DNA of 42,589 nucleotides from Alphaproteobacteria bacterium (GCA_030431615.1 JAUIID010000018.1:1-42589), one strand, 5' to 3'. Counted from the first letter of the stretch, positions 1-8,097 are shown. A program made the numbers and translations. The notes: generated from the sequence alone by a model not told the origin.

Positions 1-2
1 AG

Positions 3-251
3 CGCGATCCGTTCGAGACCTCCACCGGGGAGCAGCTGAAGACGCTCCAGGGTGTCGGTGGGGCACTCGCCGGACCGGTCACCGCCTATGCCTATGACTG
101 GAACCTGCTGCCCATCGGCCAGGCCCTGTGGCTGAAGGAGCTGGAGACCTACCACACCTTCCCGCCCATGCAGGACCCTTCCAGCTACAATCTCGAGGAT
201 GTCATCCAGCGCGTTAAGAACCTGAATACCTCGAGCCACGCCGGGCAGTGA
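3..251 (+). CDS. Arylsulfatase, C-terminal fragment (cut by window edge)
   Basis: The open frame enters from the left edge and ends at TGA 249-251. The 82 visible residues include LWLKELETYHTFPPMQDP and SYNLEDV, which resemble the C-terminal tail of periplasmic type I arylsulfatases (alkaline phosphatase superfamily). The catalytic N-terminal half, with the formylglycine site, lies outside the window, so activity cannot be judged. A complete arylsulfatase starts 194 bp downstream on the same strand, so this is probably the first of a tandem pair. Its tail differs from the tail of the next gene, so they are not recent identical copies. Family assignment is by motif resemblance only. Confidence 0.7.
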   Translation, partial: RDPFETSTGEQLKTLQGVGGALAGPVTAYAYDWNLLPIGQALWLKELETYHTFPPMQDPSSYNLEDVIQRVKNLNTSSHAGQ

Positions 252-261
252 CGCCGGTAGC

Positions 262-275
262 GGGCGTCGACGCCC
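262..275 (+). terminator. Perfect palindrome in the gap between two sulfatases
   Basis: The 194-bp gap 252-445 contains the 14-nt perfect palindrome GGGCGTCGACGCCC directly after the first sulfatase stop. It could fold as a short GC stem, but no U-tract follows, so a factor-independent terminator is doubtful. The rest of the gap shows no gene; it ends in the ribosome binding site AAGGAGAGG (428-436) of the next gene. Confidence 0.25.
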
Positions 276-445
276 CCGCCAGGACGTCGGCGCCCCTGCT
301 CTTGGCAGCCGGGCAGGTAGCCCGGCCTCGAGCGCATGGCGACCGTGGACATCGAGCTTTCGCCACGGCAAGAAAGCTCGGGTCGTGCCAGATCCAATGG
401 CTCTCGTCGTGCATATTAGCCGCAAGCAAGGAGAGGAATCCCTCA

Positions 446-2104
446 ATGACTGCGTTGACCGATAAGCTGCTGGGGGCGACGATTCCGATCGCGCTCGCAG
501 CCATGCTGGCAGGCCCCCTGCCCGCCGCGGCACAGGACGCCGAACGGCCCAACATCCTGCTGATCGTCTCCGACGATACCGGCTGGGGTGATCTCGGGCC
601 GTATCTTGGTGGCACCGGGCGCGGCATGCCGACGCCGAACTTCGACCGACTGGCCAAGGAAGGCATGGTCTTCACCAACTTCTACGGCCAGCCGAGCTGC
701 ACGCCGGGCCGTGCGGCCATCCAGACCGGCCGCATCCCGAACCGCAGCGGCATGACCACCGTGGCCTTCCAGGGCCAGGGCGGTGGCCTGCCGGCGGCGG
801 AGTGGACGCTCGGCTCGGTCCTCAAGGAGGCCGGCTACAAGACCTACTTCACCGGCAAGTGGCATCTGGGCGAATCGGACTACGCGCTGCCGAACGCCCA
901 GGGCTACGACGTGATGAAGTACGCCTTCCTCTATCACCTCAACGCCTACACCTACCCGGATCCGAAGTGGCACCTGGCGATGAGCCCGGAGCTGCGCCAG
1001 ATGTTCGAGAAGATCACGACGGGTGCGCTCTCGGGCAATGCCGGCGAGCCGGCGAAAGAGGTCTGGAAGGTCAACGGCGAGTATGTCGACACCCCGGACA
1101 AGGGCGTGGTCGGCATTCCCTATCTCGACGCCTATGTCGAGGAGGCCGCGTTCGAGTTCCTCGATGAGGCCGCCAAGGACCCCGACACCCCGTTCTTCAT
1201 CAACGTCAACTTCATGAAGAACCACCAGCCGAACCTGCCGCACCCCGACTTCGAGGGGAAATCCATCTCGAAGTCCAAGTATGCGGACTCCGTGGTCGAG
1301 CTCGACACGCGCGTCGGCAACGTCCTGAACAAGCTCGACGAGCTGGGCCTCGCCGACAGCACCGTCGTCTTCTACACGGTCGACAACGGCGCCTGGCAGG
1401 ACGTCTACCCGGATGCCGGCTACACGCCGTTCCGCGGCACCAAGGGCACCGTCCGCGAGGGCGGCAACCGCGTGCCGTCGATGGTCCGCTGGCCGAACCA
1501 TGTCGCGGCCGGCAGCGTCAGCCACGACATCCTGGGCGGCCTCGACCTGATGGCCACCTTCGCCTCGCTCGCCGGCCACGAGCTGCCGAAAAACGATCGT
1601 GAGGACAAGCCGATCATCTTCGACAGCTACGACATGACCCCGGTCATCACCGGCGCCGGCCCGTCCGAGCGCAAGGACTGGTTCTACTTCACCGAGGACG
1701 AGCTGAGCCCCGGTGCGGTACGCGTCGGTCCCTTCAAGTACGTCTTCAACCTCCGGGGCGACGACGGCGCGGCGACGGGCGGCCTCTCGGTCGACACCAA
1801 TCTCGGCTGGAAGGGTGCCGAGAGCTACGTCGCCACGGTGCCGCAGGTGTTCGATCTGCTGGATGATCCGCAGGAGCGCTACGACATCTTCATGACCACC
1901 TTCACCGAGAGCACCTGGGCCGTGGTTCCGGCCAACGAGTCGGTGCAGAAGCTCATGAAGACCTATGTCGAGTACCCGCCGCGCAAGCTGCAGAGCGAGA
2001 CCTACGCGGGCCCGATCACCCTGACCCAGTACCAGCGGTTCCAGTACGTCCGGGAAGCGCTGGCCAAGGATGGCTTCAACCTGTCGCTGCCGTCCGGCAA
2101 CTGA
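446..2104 (+). CDS. Arylsulfatase, periplasmic (formylglycine-dependent)
   Basis: This is a 552-aa type I sulfatase that hydrolyses sulfate esters in the periplasm. ATG 446 is preceded by AAGGAGAGG at good spacing and begins a signal peptide (hydrophobic stretch to about residue 28, cleavage after PAAAQ). ERPNILLIVSDDTGWGDLG (34-52) supplies the metal-binding Asp pair. CTPGR at residues 85-89 is the C-x-P-x-R motif in which Cys is converted to formylglycine. GKWHLGE and a later DNG motif complete the sulfatase signature. The frame stays open upstream to 248, but that part lacks a signal peptide and a binding site. No formylglycine-generating enzyme is visible, so activation must rely on a gene elsewhere. 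The natural sulfated substrate is unknown. The gene precedes a neuromedin-U-like lipoprotein and a HAD phosphatase, probably in one operon. Confidence 0.9.
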   Translation: MTALTDKLLGATIPIALAAMLAGPLPAAAQDAERPNILLIVSDDTGWGDLGPYLGGTGRGMPTPNFDRLAKEGMVFTNFYGQPSCTPGRAAIQTGRIPNRSGMTTVAFQGQGGGLPAAEWTLGSVLKEAGYKTYFTGKWHLGESDYALPNAQGYDVMKYAFLYHLNAYTYPDPKWHLAMSPELRQMFEKITTGALSGNAGEPAKEVWKVNGEYVDTPDKGVVGIPYLDAYVEEAAFEFLDEAAKDPDTPFFINVNFMKNHQPNLPHPDFEGKSISKSKYADSVVELDTRVGNVLNKLDELGLADSTVVFYTVDNGAWQDVYPDAGYTPFRGTKGTVREGGNRVPSMVRWPNHVAAGSVSHDILGGLDLMATFASLAGHELPKNDREDKPIIFDSYDMTPVITGAGPSERKDWFYFTEDELSPGAVRVGPFKYVFNLRGDDGAATGGLSVDTNLGWKGAESYVATVPQVFDLLDDPQERYDIFMTTFTESTWAVVPANESVQKLMKTYVEYPPRKLQSETYAGPITLTQYQRFQYVREALAKDGFNLSLPSGN

Positions 2105-2117
2105 CGTTGCTTTCGCG

Positions 2118-2168
2118 GCACCTGCGGCGTCGGGAACTCCGAAAATGGGTTTCCGGCACCGCAGGTGC
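2118..2168 (+). repeat. Inverted repeat / stem-loop after the arylsulfatase
   Basis: GCACCTGCGG (2118-2127) is perfectly complementary to CCGCAGGTGC (2159-2168). Pairing extends to 14 of 16 positions if the neighbouring bases are included, with about 19-31 nt in the loop. It lies between the sulfatase stop (2104) and the next start (2216). It may act as a terminator or attenuator, or stabilise the 3' end, which would uncouple the sulfatase from the genes behind it. There is no run of T after the stem. Confidence 0.5.
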
Positions 2169-2215
2169 CCACGGCCTCAGCACTCCGACAGGACTGCGGC
2201 CACCTGGGAGCGAAA

Positions 2216-3184
2216 ATGTCCCGATCGAGACGCATGATCGCCCGCCTGGCATCGGGTCTGATGGTGGTTGCCCTGGGCGCTTGCGCCGGCACCACCCGCG
2301 ATGACGTTCAACCACCCCCGCCCGCAAGCAGCCAGCCGGCCCCGTCACCCGCTGCCGGCAAGGATGCGGCGCCGGGCGGGGCCGCGGGCGCCGGTTCGCC
2401 GCACGGCAACCTCGCCGCGGTCGGCCAGAAGCTCGCCGATCCGACTTCGGATGTCTGGGCGCTGTTCACCGAATTCGACTGGAACTTCGTCCAGGGGGAG
2501 GCGACCTCCGAGTACCGCCATGCGCAAACCATGCTGTTCCAGCCGGTCCTGCCGGTTCCGCTCACCGACGATCTGAAGATGATCACCCGGCCGGTGGTGC
2601 CCGTGGCGAGCGTGCCGGTGCCGGATGGGACCGGCGGCGTCGATCGCAAGACCGGCCTCGCTGACATCCAGTTGCCGTTGCTCCTTGTGCCCAATAAGGG
2701 CCTCACGCTCGGCGGCAGCAGCCTGACCTACGGTGCCGGGCCGACCTTTGTCTTCCCCACTGCAACCAGCGACGATCTGGGCAGCGACCGCTGGGAGGCG
2801 GGGCCGGCGCTTGTCGGCGTCCTCAAGAACCAGCATTTCACGGGAGGCGCGCTAGGCCAATACTGGTGGTCGTATGCCGGCGGCAATCCGGCCACTAGCC
2901 ACGGCTCGCTCCTCTACTTTTTCTTCTACAACTTGCCTGACGCCTGGCAGATTGGCTTCAACCCGACCATCACCTACGATCATGAAGCCGGATCGGGCGA
3001 CAAGTGGAGCGTGCCGATCGGCCTTACCGTCGCCAAGACCACCCGGATCGGCGGCACGCCGGTCAAGTTCCAGTTCGGCGGCGAGTATTTCGTCGTTGAC
3101 CAGGACGACTACGGCCCCCGCTTCCTGCTCAAGCTCAACATCATCCCGGTGATCCCGGCTCTGATCAAGGAGCCGCTCCTGTGA
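2216..3184 (+). CDS. Neuromedin-U-like outer-membrane lipoprotein
   Basis: This 322-aa protein starts at ATG 2216. Its lipoprotein signal peptide ends in the lipobox VALGAC, followed by a low-complexity Pro/Ala/Gly linker to about residue 75. The rest (FTEFDWNFVQGE, GGVDRKTGLADIQL, amphipathic aromatic strands, then FLLKLNIIPVIPALI at the end) resembles bacterial proteins commonly annotated as 'neuromedin U', which look like outer-membrane beta-strand proteins related to the phenol-degradation (MetA-type) porin group. The molecular function of this group is not known to me. It sits between a secreted sulfatase and a HAD lipoprotein, which suggests an envelope role, perhaps substrate passage. 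An upstream ATG at 2165 exists in frame, but the lipobox fixes 2216 as the likely start. Confidence 0.7.
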   Translation: MSRSRRMIARLASGLMVVALGACAGTTRDDVQPPPPASSQPAPSPAAGKDAAPGGAAGAGSPHGNLAAVGQKLADPTSDVWALFTEFDWNFVQGEATSEYRHAQTMLFQPVLPVPLTDDLKMITRPVVPVASVPVPDGTGGVDRKTGLADIQLPLLLVPNKGLTLGGSSLTYGAGPTFVFPTATSDDLGSDRWEAGPALVGVLKNQHFTGGALGQYWWSYAGGNPATSHGSLLYFFFYNLPDAWQIGFNPTITYDHEAGSGDKWSVPIGLTVAKTTRIGGTPVKFQFGGEYFVVDQDDYGPRFLLKLNIIPVIPALIKEPLL

Positions 3185-3203
3185 TGCCCGAAGGAAGGAA
3201 ACA

Positions 3204-4235
3204 ATGATGATTGCCCGAAGAGCGAAGCATATTGCCGCTGCCGCCGTCCTGACGCTGCTGGCTGCGTGCTCGACCACCGAGTCACTGATCCAGCCGGCGG
3301 ATCCGCTGCCGTCCTGGAACGACGGCGCCACGAAGGAGGCGATCACGACCTTCGTCGAGGCCGTGACGACCGAGGGCGGGCCCGACTACGTCGCCCCTGC
3401 CGACCGCATCGCCACCTTCGACAATGACGGCACGCTCTGGCCGTCGCATCCGATGTACACGCAGCTCGTCTTCGCGCTCGACCGCATCAAGGTACTGGCG
3501 CCGCAGCATCCCGAGTGGAAGACGACGCAGCCCTTCAAGGACGTCCTCGACGGCAACCTGGAAGGGCTCGCCCAAGCCGGCGAGAAGGGCCTCGTCGAGC
3601 TGGTGATGGCTTCCCACGCGGGCATGAGCACCGCCGACTTCGAGGCGATCGTCAGCGACTGGTTCAAGACGGCGAAGCACCCGCATTTCGACCGCCTCTA
3701 CACGGACCTCGGCTACCAGCCGATGCTCGAGCTGCTCGACTATCTGCGCGCCAACGAGTTCATGACGTACATCGTCTCGGGCGGCGGCGTGGAGTTCATG
3801 CGGCCCCTGACCGAGGAGGCCTACGGCATCCCCGCCCAGCAGGTGATCGGCTCCAGCATCGCCACCAAGTTCGAGATGCAGGACGGCGAGCCCGTGCTGA
3901 TGCGCGAGGCCAAGGTCGACTTCATCGACGACAAGGACGGCAAGCCCGTCGGCATCAACAAGTTCATCGGCAAGCGGCCGATCGCCGCCTTCGGCAACTC
4001 CGACGGCGACCGCGAGATGCTGGAATGGACCGCGGCCGGTGACGGCAAGCGGCTGATGATGCTGGTCTTCCACAACGACGCCGACCGCGAATACGCCTAC
4101 GGCCCCGCCAATGGCGAGCCCGACACCAAGTTCGGCACCTTCTCGCAGGCGCTGATGGACGAGGCGAACAGCAGCGGCTGGAACGTGATCAGCATGAAGG
4201 ACGACTGGGGCACCATCTTCGCCCCGGTCGAGTAA
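3204..4235 (+). CDS. HAD-superfamily phosphatase, lipoprotein
   Basis: This 343-aa haloacid dehalogenase-like hydrolase carries a lipoprotein signal (LLAAC, Cys22). HAD motif I is FDNDGTLW, with nucleophile Asp73 and acid/base Asp75. YIVSGGG is motif II, a later Lys in FIGKRPIA is the probable motif III, and FGNSDGDREML is the Mg-binding motif IV. The set is complete, so it should be an active phosphatase, similar to phosphoserine-phosphatase-like HAD proteins. The lipobox places it outside the cytoplasm, unlike most HAD enzymes. ATG 3204 and ATG 3207 are adjacent; the binding site AAGGAAGGA (3191-3199) serves either. It follows the neuromedin-U-like gene by 19 bp and precedes a porin-like gene by 7 bp, so these three are probably co-transcribed. 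The substrate cannot be read from the sequence. Confidence 0.85.
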   Translation: MMIARRAKHIAAAAVLTLLAACSTTESLIQPADPLPSWNDGATKEAITTFVEAVTTEGGPDYVAPADRIATFDNDGTLWPSHPMYTQLVFALDRIKVLAPQHPEWKTTQPFKDVLDGNLEGLAQAGEKGLVELVMASHAGMSTADFEAIVSDWFKTAKHPHFDRLYTDLGYQPMLELLDYLRANEFMTYIVSGGGVEFMRPLTEEAYGIPAQQVIGSSIATKFEMQDGEPVLMREAKVDFIDDKDGKPVGINKFIGKRPIAAFGNSDGDREMLEWTAAGDGKRLMMLVFHNDADREYAYGPANGEPDTKFGTFSQALMDEANSSGWNVISMKDDWGTIFAPVE

Positions 4236-4242
4236 GCCCACC

Positions 4243-5049
4243 TTGAACGGCGTCAGAACCCGCCTCGCCGCGTCCGGCCTCGCAGCGCTCGTCTGCGTGG
4301 CCGGGCCGGCGGCGCCGCGCGCGGCCGATGCCCTCGTCGCCGACGAGTGGCAGGTCCAGCTCACGCCCTACTTCTGGGCGCTGGCCCTGGAAGGCAACAC
4401 CAGGGTTCGCGGCATCAAGGGCGAGCCCGATGTGACCTTCCAGGACATCTGGGACAATCTCGACTACGCGGTGATGCTCGAGGGCGAGGTGCGCAAGGGT
4501 CGCTTCGGCCTCTTCGCCAACGTGATCTACGCCGATCTCGGCGACACGGAGAACGTGGACGGCTTCGACGTCAAGGGCGACGCCACGGTCTCCTGGTCCG
4601 GTTTCGGCGGTTTCTACCGGCTCGGCCCCTGGACCGTCCTGCCCGAAGCCGGGGCCCTTGCCCCGAAGGTGGTCGTCGATCCCTATGCCGGCGTCCGCTA
4701 CACCTACGCGGACGTCAAGCTGAAGGTCAGGAACGGCGGCCCGCAGGGCAGCGACGACCAGGACTGGGTGGACCCGATCGTCGGCGTGCGGACGATCTGG
4801 CAGATCGGCCCGAAATGGAGCGTCACCGCACTCGGCGATATCGGCGGGTTCGGCGTCGGCTCCGACTTCACCTGGCAGGCCGCCGGCATGGTCGGCTACA
4901 GCTTCGACCTCTTCGGCGACGACAACGCCAGGGTCCTCGCCGGCTACCGGGCACTCTACCAGGACTACAAGTCCGGCAGCGGCGACAACGAGTTCGAGTG
5001 GGACATGACCCTGCACGGACCGGTCCTCGGCCTCGCCATCGCGTTCTGA
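4243..5049 (+). CDS. Outer-membrane beta-barrel protein
   Basis: The 268-aa reading frame starts at TTG 4243, 7 bp after the HAD gene; no ATG or GTG start fits the signal peptide better. Residues 1-28 form a signal peptide. WQVQLTPYFWALALEG follows, then repeated amphipathic strands rich in Gly, Tyr and Trp (FGLFANVIYADLG, VDPYAGVRYTYADV, WSVTALGDIGGFGVG), and a C-terminal strand ending in Phe (GLAIAF), as expected for barrel insertion by the BAM complex. The specific function is not known. The last ~60 bp recur at 7955-8023 with about four differences, so this gene once had a tandem paralogue. Confidence 0.75.
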   Translation: MNGVRTRLAASGLAALVCVAGPAAPRAADALVADEWQVQLTPYFWALALEGNTRVRGIKGEPDVTFQDIWDNLDYAVMLEGEVRKGRFGLFANVIYADLGDTENVDGFDVKGDATVSWSGFGGFYRLGPWTVLPEAGALAPKVVVDPYAGVRYTYADVKLKVRNGGPQGSDDQDWVDPIVGVRTIWQIGPKWSVTALGDIGGFGVGSDFTWQAAGMVGYSFDLFGDDNARVLAGYRALYQDYKSGSGDNEFEWDMTLHGPVLGLAIAF

Positions 5050-5273
5050 CGCATGCGGCGTTCAGGATCTGGCTAATTAAGCCGACGTAATCCGCCAGCT
5101 CCGGACGCCGCACCGGCATTACCCGTTGATATCCGTGGCACCGCCATTCCAGCGACATGCCGGACTTCAATGCGGCCGATTGCTCCTCCGCCATTCTCAG
5201 GTGAGGCAGAGATGCTCCCTTCTCGGTGCTTTCGCGGACCGGCGTGAGCATTCCTGCCGTGGAGACAGCAGAA
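5050..5273. other. Gene-poor junction with lower GC
   Basis: This 224-bp stretch lies between the outer-membrane protein stop and the converging binding-protein gene. Base composition changes abruptly just after 5055, to AT-richer sequence such as GGCTAATTAAGCC. On the minus strand an open stretch from 5251 to about 5057 encodes HGYQRVMPVRRPELADYVG, which could be a mobile-element remnant, but I cannot assign a family. No start with a ribosome binding site is evident. It marks the left edge of the foreign-looking block. Confidence 0.45.
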
Positions 5274-6110
5274 CTACGGCCAGAGCTTCTCCCGTTCGCC
5301 GAATTGCAGCAGCTCCTCCGCCGTCAGATCGATCAGCTCGACATCGAGGAAGGTTTCCACCCAATGTAGCAGATTGGGTGCATCGGGACGCACGGCGATC
5401 GCGACCAGCAAGGAGCGCGCGCCACCAAGACATGATCGGATCTTAATGTGCGCGCTGGGTTGCTTGTGCAGCAGATAGCGGGATTGCGCCTCGTTGTGGA
5501 CGCTGATCAGGACATCGCCGGCCAGCACGGCTGTGAACTGCTCGGCTGGATCATCGAATAGCTTCGGCTTCGCGTCCGGTTCCAACCGGCGCGCTATCGC
5601 TTCCGGCTGACTTCCCTTCTGAACGGCGACTTGGTCCGGCTCGACCAGCAGGTCGGTGATCTCGTCCAGAGTCGGACAAGTGCTGTGAAAGGGCATCGCG
5701 TCACGCCGGTGCAACAACAGGCTCGGCGCTTCACGTACATAGGGCCGCGTGAAAAGAACCGTGAGGGCTCGTCGGGCGGTCACGAAGATACCGCCCAGCG
5801 CCAGGTCTGCCGTGCCGGCAGCGACAAGGTCGACCAGTTCATCGGACGATACAGCCGTACGATCGAGTTGCAGCTCGACCCCCAGTGCTGCGGCGAGTTC
5901 GCGGGCCAGCCAGAGATCGAAGCCCTGTGGCATCTCGCCTTCGACGTCGACGACATAAGGGGGACGCGCCAGCGTGGGTAGTGCCACCACCAGCCGATCC
6001 GCCTCCATGATCCGAGCGATGTCGGCGAAGTTGGTCTCCGCCGTGTGGCCACCTCTGCCAACGAAGGCGGTGATCAGAAGAGCAACAATCAGGCCGACAG
6101 CGCGAATCAC
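5274..6110 (-). CDS. Periplasmic solute-binding protein (SBP family 3-like)
   Basis: The 278-aa protein has an N-terminal signal peptide (hydrophobic 4-18, then GGHTAE). A family-3 binding-protein layout follows: RLVVALPTLARPPYVV, GFDLWLARELAAALGVELQL, LVAAGTADLALGG, a lobe crossing around VAVQKGS, and FTAVLAGDVLISVHNEAQ. This family binds amino acids or small polar solutes and normally serves an ABC transporter or a histidine kinase. Here no ABC genes are present; its start overlaps the stop of the preceding symporter gene by 4 nt (6107-6110), so translation is coupled. The ligand is unknown. GC is lower than in neighbouring regions, suggesting transfer. It runs antisense to the flanking operons. 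Confidence 0.8.
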   Translation of the reverse strand: MIRAVGLIVALLITAFVGRGGHTAETNFADIARIMEADRLVVALPTLARPPYVVDVEGEMPQGFDLWLARELAAALGVELQLDRTAVSSDELVDLVAAGTADLALGGIFVTARRALTVLFTRPYVREAPSLLLHRRDAMPFHSTCPTLDEITDLLVEPDQVAVQKGSQPEAIARRLEPDAKPKLFDDPAEQFTAVLAGDVLISVHNEAQSRYLLHKQPSAHIKIRSCLGGARSLLVAIAVRPDAPNLLHWVETFLDVELIDLTAEELLQFGEREKLWP

Positions 6111-7414
6111 GACTTCGACTCCCGTTCTCCGGCACTAGTGAGTACCGCCAGCATGTTGGTGGCCTTGACGGTCAACATGGAGCCGAGGGGAGCTGCCAAG
6201 GGCTGTGTCGTGGCCAGCACCACGCCTGCCAGCGCCACGGGAATACCCACTCCCAGCAGGACAGGTGCAATCACCGGCACGAGAATCGCACCGCCACCGA
6301 CCGCCGCCGCGCCGCCGACGATGCAGCCGAAAGCCAGTACCGCCAGATCGCCCGGCCCGAGCTGAACGTCGTATAGCTGGGCCATAAATCCGACCAGAAC
6401 CGAGAACAGCAGAATCTGACCGTGCTGATTGGCAACCACGCCGAATGGTGCCACCGTGTCGGAGAGTTCACGTCGAACGCCAAACTGCAAACGCAGGACT
6501 TCCATGCTGGAATACAACGCGACGAACGGGTTGTCGGTCGCGAGGGCCAGGATCAGCGGTTGTTTCTCTGCGTTGAGCACGAACAGCGGCGAACGGCGGA
6601 CGCAGATGGCGGTCATCGCCGCATAAATCAGGGTCAGAACCAACCCGGCGACCCATAGTGTCAGCAAGAATTGTGCGAAAGCGGCAAACATTGTGGAGTC
6701 GATTTCGGTAACTGCCGAGGCAACGATGCAGAACAGACCAAGAGGCAACGGGATAAGGACCCAGCCAAATACTTTTGCAAAAATATCGTAGAATGTGTTG
6801 ATCACGCGAAGCGTTTCATCGGCGCCAGTGGTGGGTACCACACCAAGCGCCAGGCCGATCAGCATGGAAAAGAACACGATGCTGATGAACTCGCCACTGG
6901 CAAGTGCCGAAAACACGTTGGATGGCACGACCCCTTGCATGAACTGGAGAAATCCACCGGTCTCCACTTCCTCGTGATAGATCCAACGGGACAGCAGGCC
7001 GCTTGCTAGCGTGTCGGAGGTGGTCGCTGTCTCATGGTCTTCGACCTGTGCACCCAGCAGACTTGCAGCCTGATCGCTCAACCCGGCGCCGGGTTGCAGC
7101 AGGTATACGGTCAGCAGCCCGACGATGCAGGGCAGTATCAGACCGATCGCGTAGATACCGGCGAGCCGGCCGAACAGTGGCCGGGTCACTGGATTGCGCA
7201 ACATCTGGCCGATACCCCAAGTCAGGGCGGTAACCAGAATCGGCAGCATGCACATCGAGAGAAGCGCGATGTAGATCGCCGCCAGCGGCCGAAGCTCGAA
7301 TGCAATGTCACGGGCGAATAAACCGCAGAGAACCCCGAGAATCACCCCGGCGATGATTGTCCTGGGGTCGCCCAGGAAGGCAATGATGCGAGGCTGCCTG
7401 TCAGAATCGTTCAT
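6107..7414 (-). CDS. Divergent dicarboxylate/amino acid:cation symporter (DAACS)
   Basis: ATG 7414 follows the binding site AAAAGGA; the frame upstream is open to 7537, but that part encodes a transposase relic. The 435-aa protein has about eight hydrophobic segments plus a GGAAAVGGGAILVPVIAP re-entrant-loop-like region, matching DAACS (GltP/DctA) topology. Signature elements are unusual: where typical members have a serine-rich SSSGTLP hairpin I see FVALYSSMEVLRL, and NQHGQ stands in place of NMDGT. The helix-8 region reads PLAAPLGSMLTVKATNML, without the usual Asp/Arg pair. So the substrate and coupling ion probably differ from glutamate or C4-dicarboxylate carriers. Its stop overlaps the start of a periplasmic binding-protein gene by 4 nt. 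GC is lower than in the surroundings. Confidence 0.8.
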   Translation of the reverse strand: MNDSDRQPRIIAFLGDPRTIIAGVILGVLCGLFARDIAFELRPLAAIYIALLSMCMLPILVTALTWGIGQMLRNPVTRPLFGRLAGIYAIGLILPCIVGLLTVYLLQPGAGLSDQAASLLGAQVEDHETATTSDTLASGLLSRWIYHEEVETGGFLQFMQGVVPSNVFSALASGEFISIVFFSMLIGLALGVVPTTGADETLRVINTFYDIFAKVFGWVLIPLPLGLFCIVASAVTEIDSTMFAAFAQFLLTLWVAGLVLTLIYAAMTAICVRRSPLFVLNAEKQPLILALATDNPFVALYSSMEVLRLQFGVRRELSDTVAPFGVVANQHGQILLFSVLVGFMAQLYDVQLGPGDLAVLAFGCIVGGAAAVGGGAILVPVIAPVLLGVGIPVALAGVVLATTQPLAAPLGSMLTVKATNMLAVLTSAGERESKS

Positions 7415-7492
7415 CGGTCCTTTTCTCTCGCAGCATTGAATTGCGTCCTTGCTGACAAACCGGGTCGGGTGGCGGTCTGCCGGACATTGTGG

Positions 7493-7625
7493 GCTCTCAA
7501 CTTCGACGGGGCTGAGATAGCCCAAGGCTGAGTGCAAGCGCGCTGATTATAGACGCCCTCGATGAAGCGAGGCAGGCTGGCGGAACTTCCTCGAAGATCG
7601 CCTAATCCATTACGTAGACATCCAC
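7493..7625 (-). pseudogene. IS3-family transposase remnant (C-terminus, frameshifted)
   Basis: Read on the minus strand across three frames, this stretch gives DVYVMD, a stop (TAG), AIFEEV, then after a frame change SASLPRFIEGVYNQR, and after a second frame change LHSALGYLSPVEVE. Joined, this matches the well-known C-terminal end of IS3-family OrfB transposases (…FIE-VYN-RLHSALGYLSP…). At least one nonsense and two frameshift lesions are needed to explain it, so it is dead. It lies directly upstream of the symporter gene, and its last frame runs into the symporter frame. It suggests that an IS helped bring in the symporter/binding-protein pair. Confidence 0.8.
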
Positions 7626-7954
7626 CCAGCGAGCGAGACGAACTGGAAGTATTGATCCTGCTGGCGCGGTAATGGCGCAATACGACAAGTCGCCTCAGGC
7701 GGCCGCTGCGTGCAATCGTCTGGTGATGCCCCGGTCACAGGACTGTTCGAAGACTGACCTGGTGACGGGCTCGCGGAGCTCATCCGGGAGTTCGACCGCG
7801 GACTTCCATTGTCCATTCGGTGCGCGGTAGCGCGGCACCTTCACACCCGTAGCCTCGCGGCCACCGGCAGGCTTCCTGCTTCGGATCACTTGAAGACTCT
7901 TGACGATGAAAGGGTCAGGGTGGGTTGTCTCTCCCGCGTCCCGAGTGTGGCGGC
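7626..7954. other. Degenerate non-coding stretch
   Basis: The 329 bp between the IS3 relic and the truncated outer-membrane gene show no convincing gene. A minus-strand open stretch includes VKVPRYRAPNGQWKSAVEL and PVTRSVFEQSCDRG, which may be more mobile-element debris, but I do not recognise it and it has no start with a ribosome binding site. Confidence 0.4.
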
Positions 7955-8023
7955 GACGCCAACGAGTTTGAGTGGGAAACGACCCTGCACGGACCGGTCC
8001 TCGGCCTCGCCATCGCATTCTGA
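7955..8023 (+). pseudogene. 3'-terminal fragment of a second outer-membrane barrel gene
   Basis: In frame with the TGA at 8021-8023, this fragment encodes GDANEFEWETTLHGPVLG followed by LAIAF. It is almost the same as the last residues of the intact barrel protein ending at 5049 (GDNEFEWDMTLHGPVLG then LAIAF). At DNA level the last ~58 nt differ at about four positions, plus one inserted codon; two of the differences are synonymous (TTC/TTT, GCG/GCA). The first six bases after the stop codon begin alike (CGCA). Similarity stops upstream of 7955. I infer a tandem paralogue whose body was replaced by the inserted block 5.05-7.95 kb. Confidence 0.8.
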
Positions 8024-8097
8024 CGCAGGCCGCGCCCGGCGCGATTGCGCGATGGCGCTCCGCCGCCTATGGCGGAGGCCAACCAGCCGGGTACACC

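Noticed and set aside
5057-5251. A minus-strand gene containing HGYQRVMPVRRPELADYVG
   Set aside because: No ribosome binding site, the frame runs antisense into the barrel gene, and no family was recognised; kept only as possible debris.
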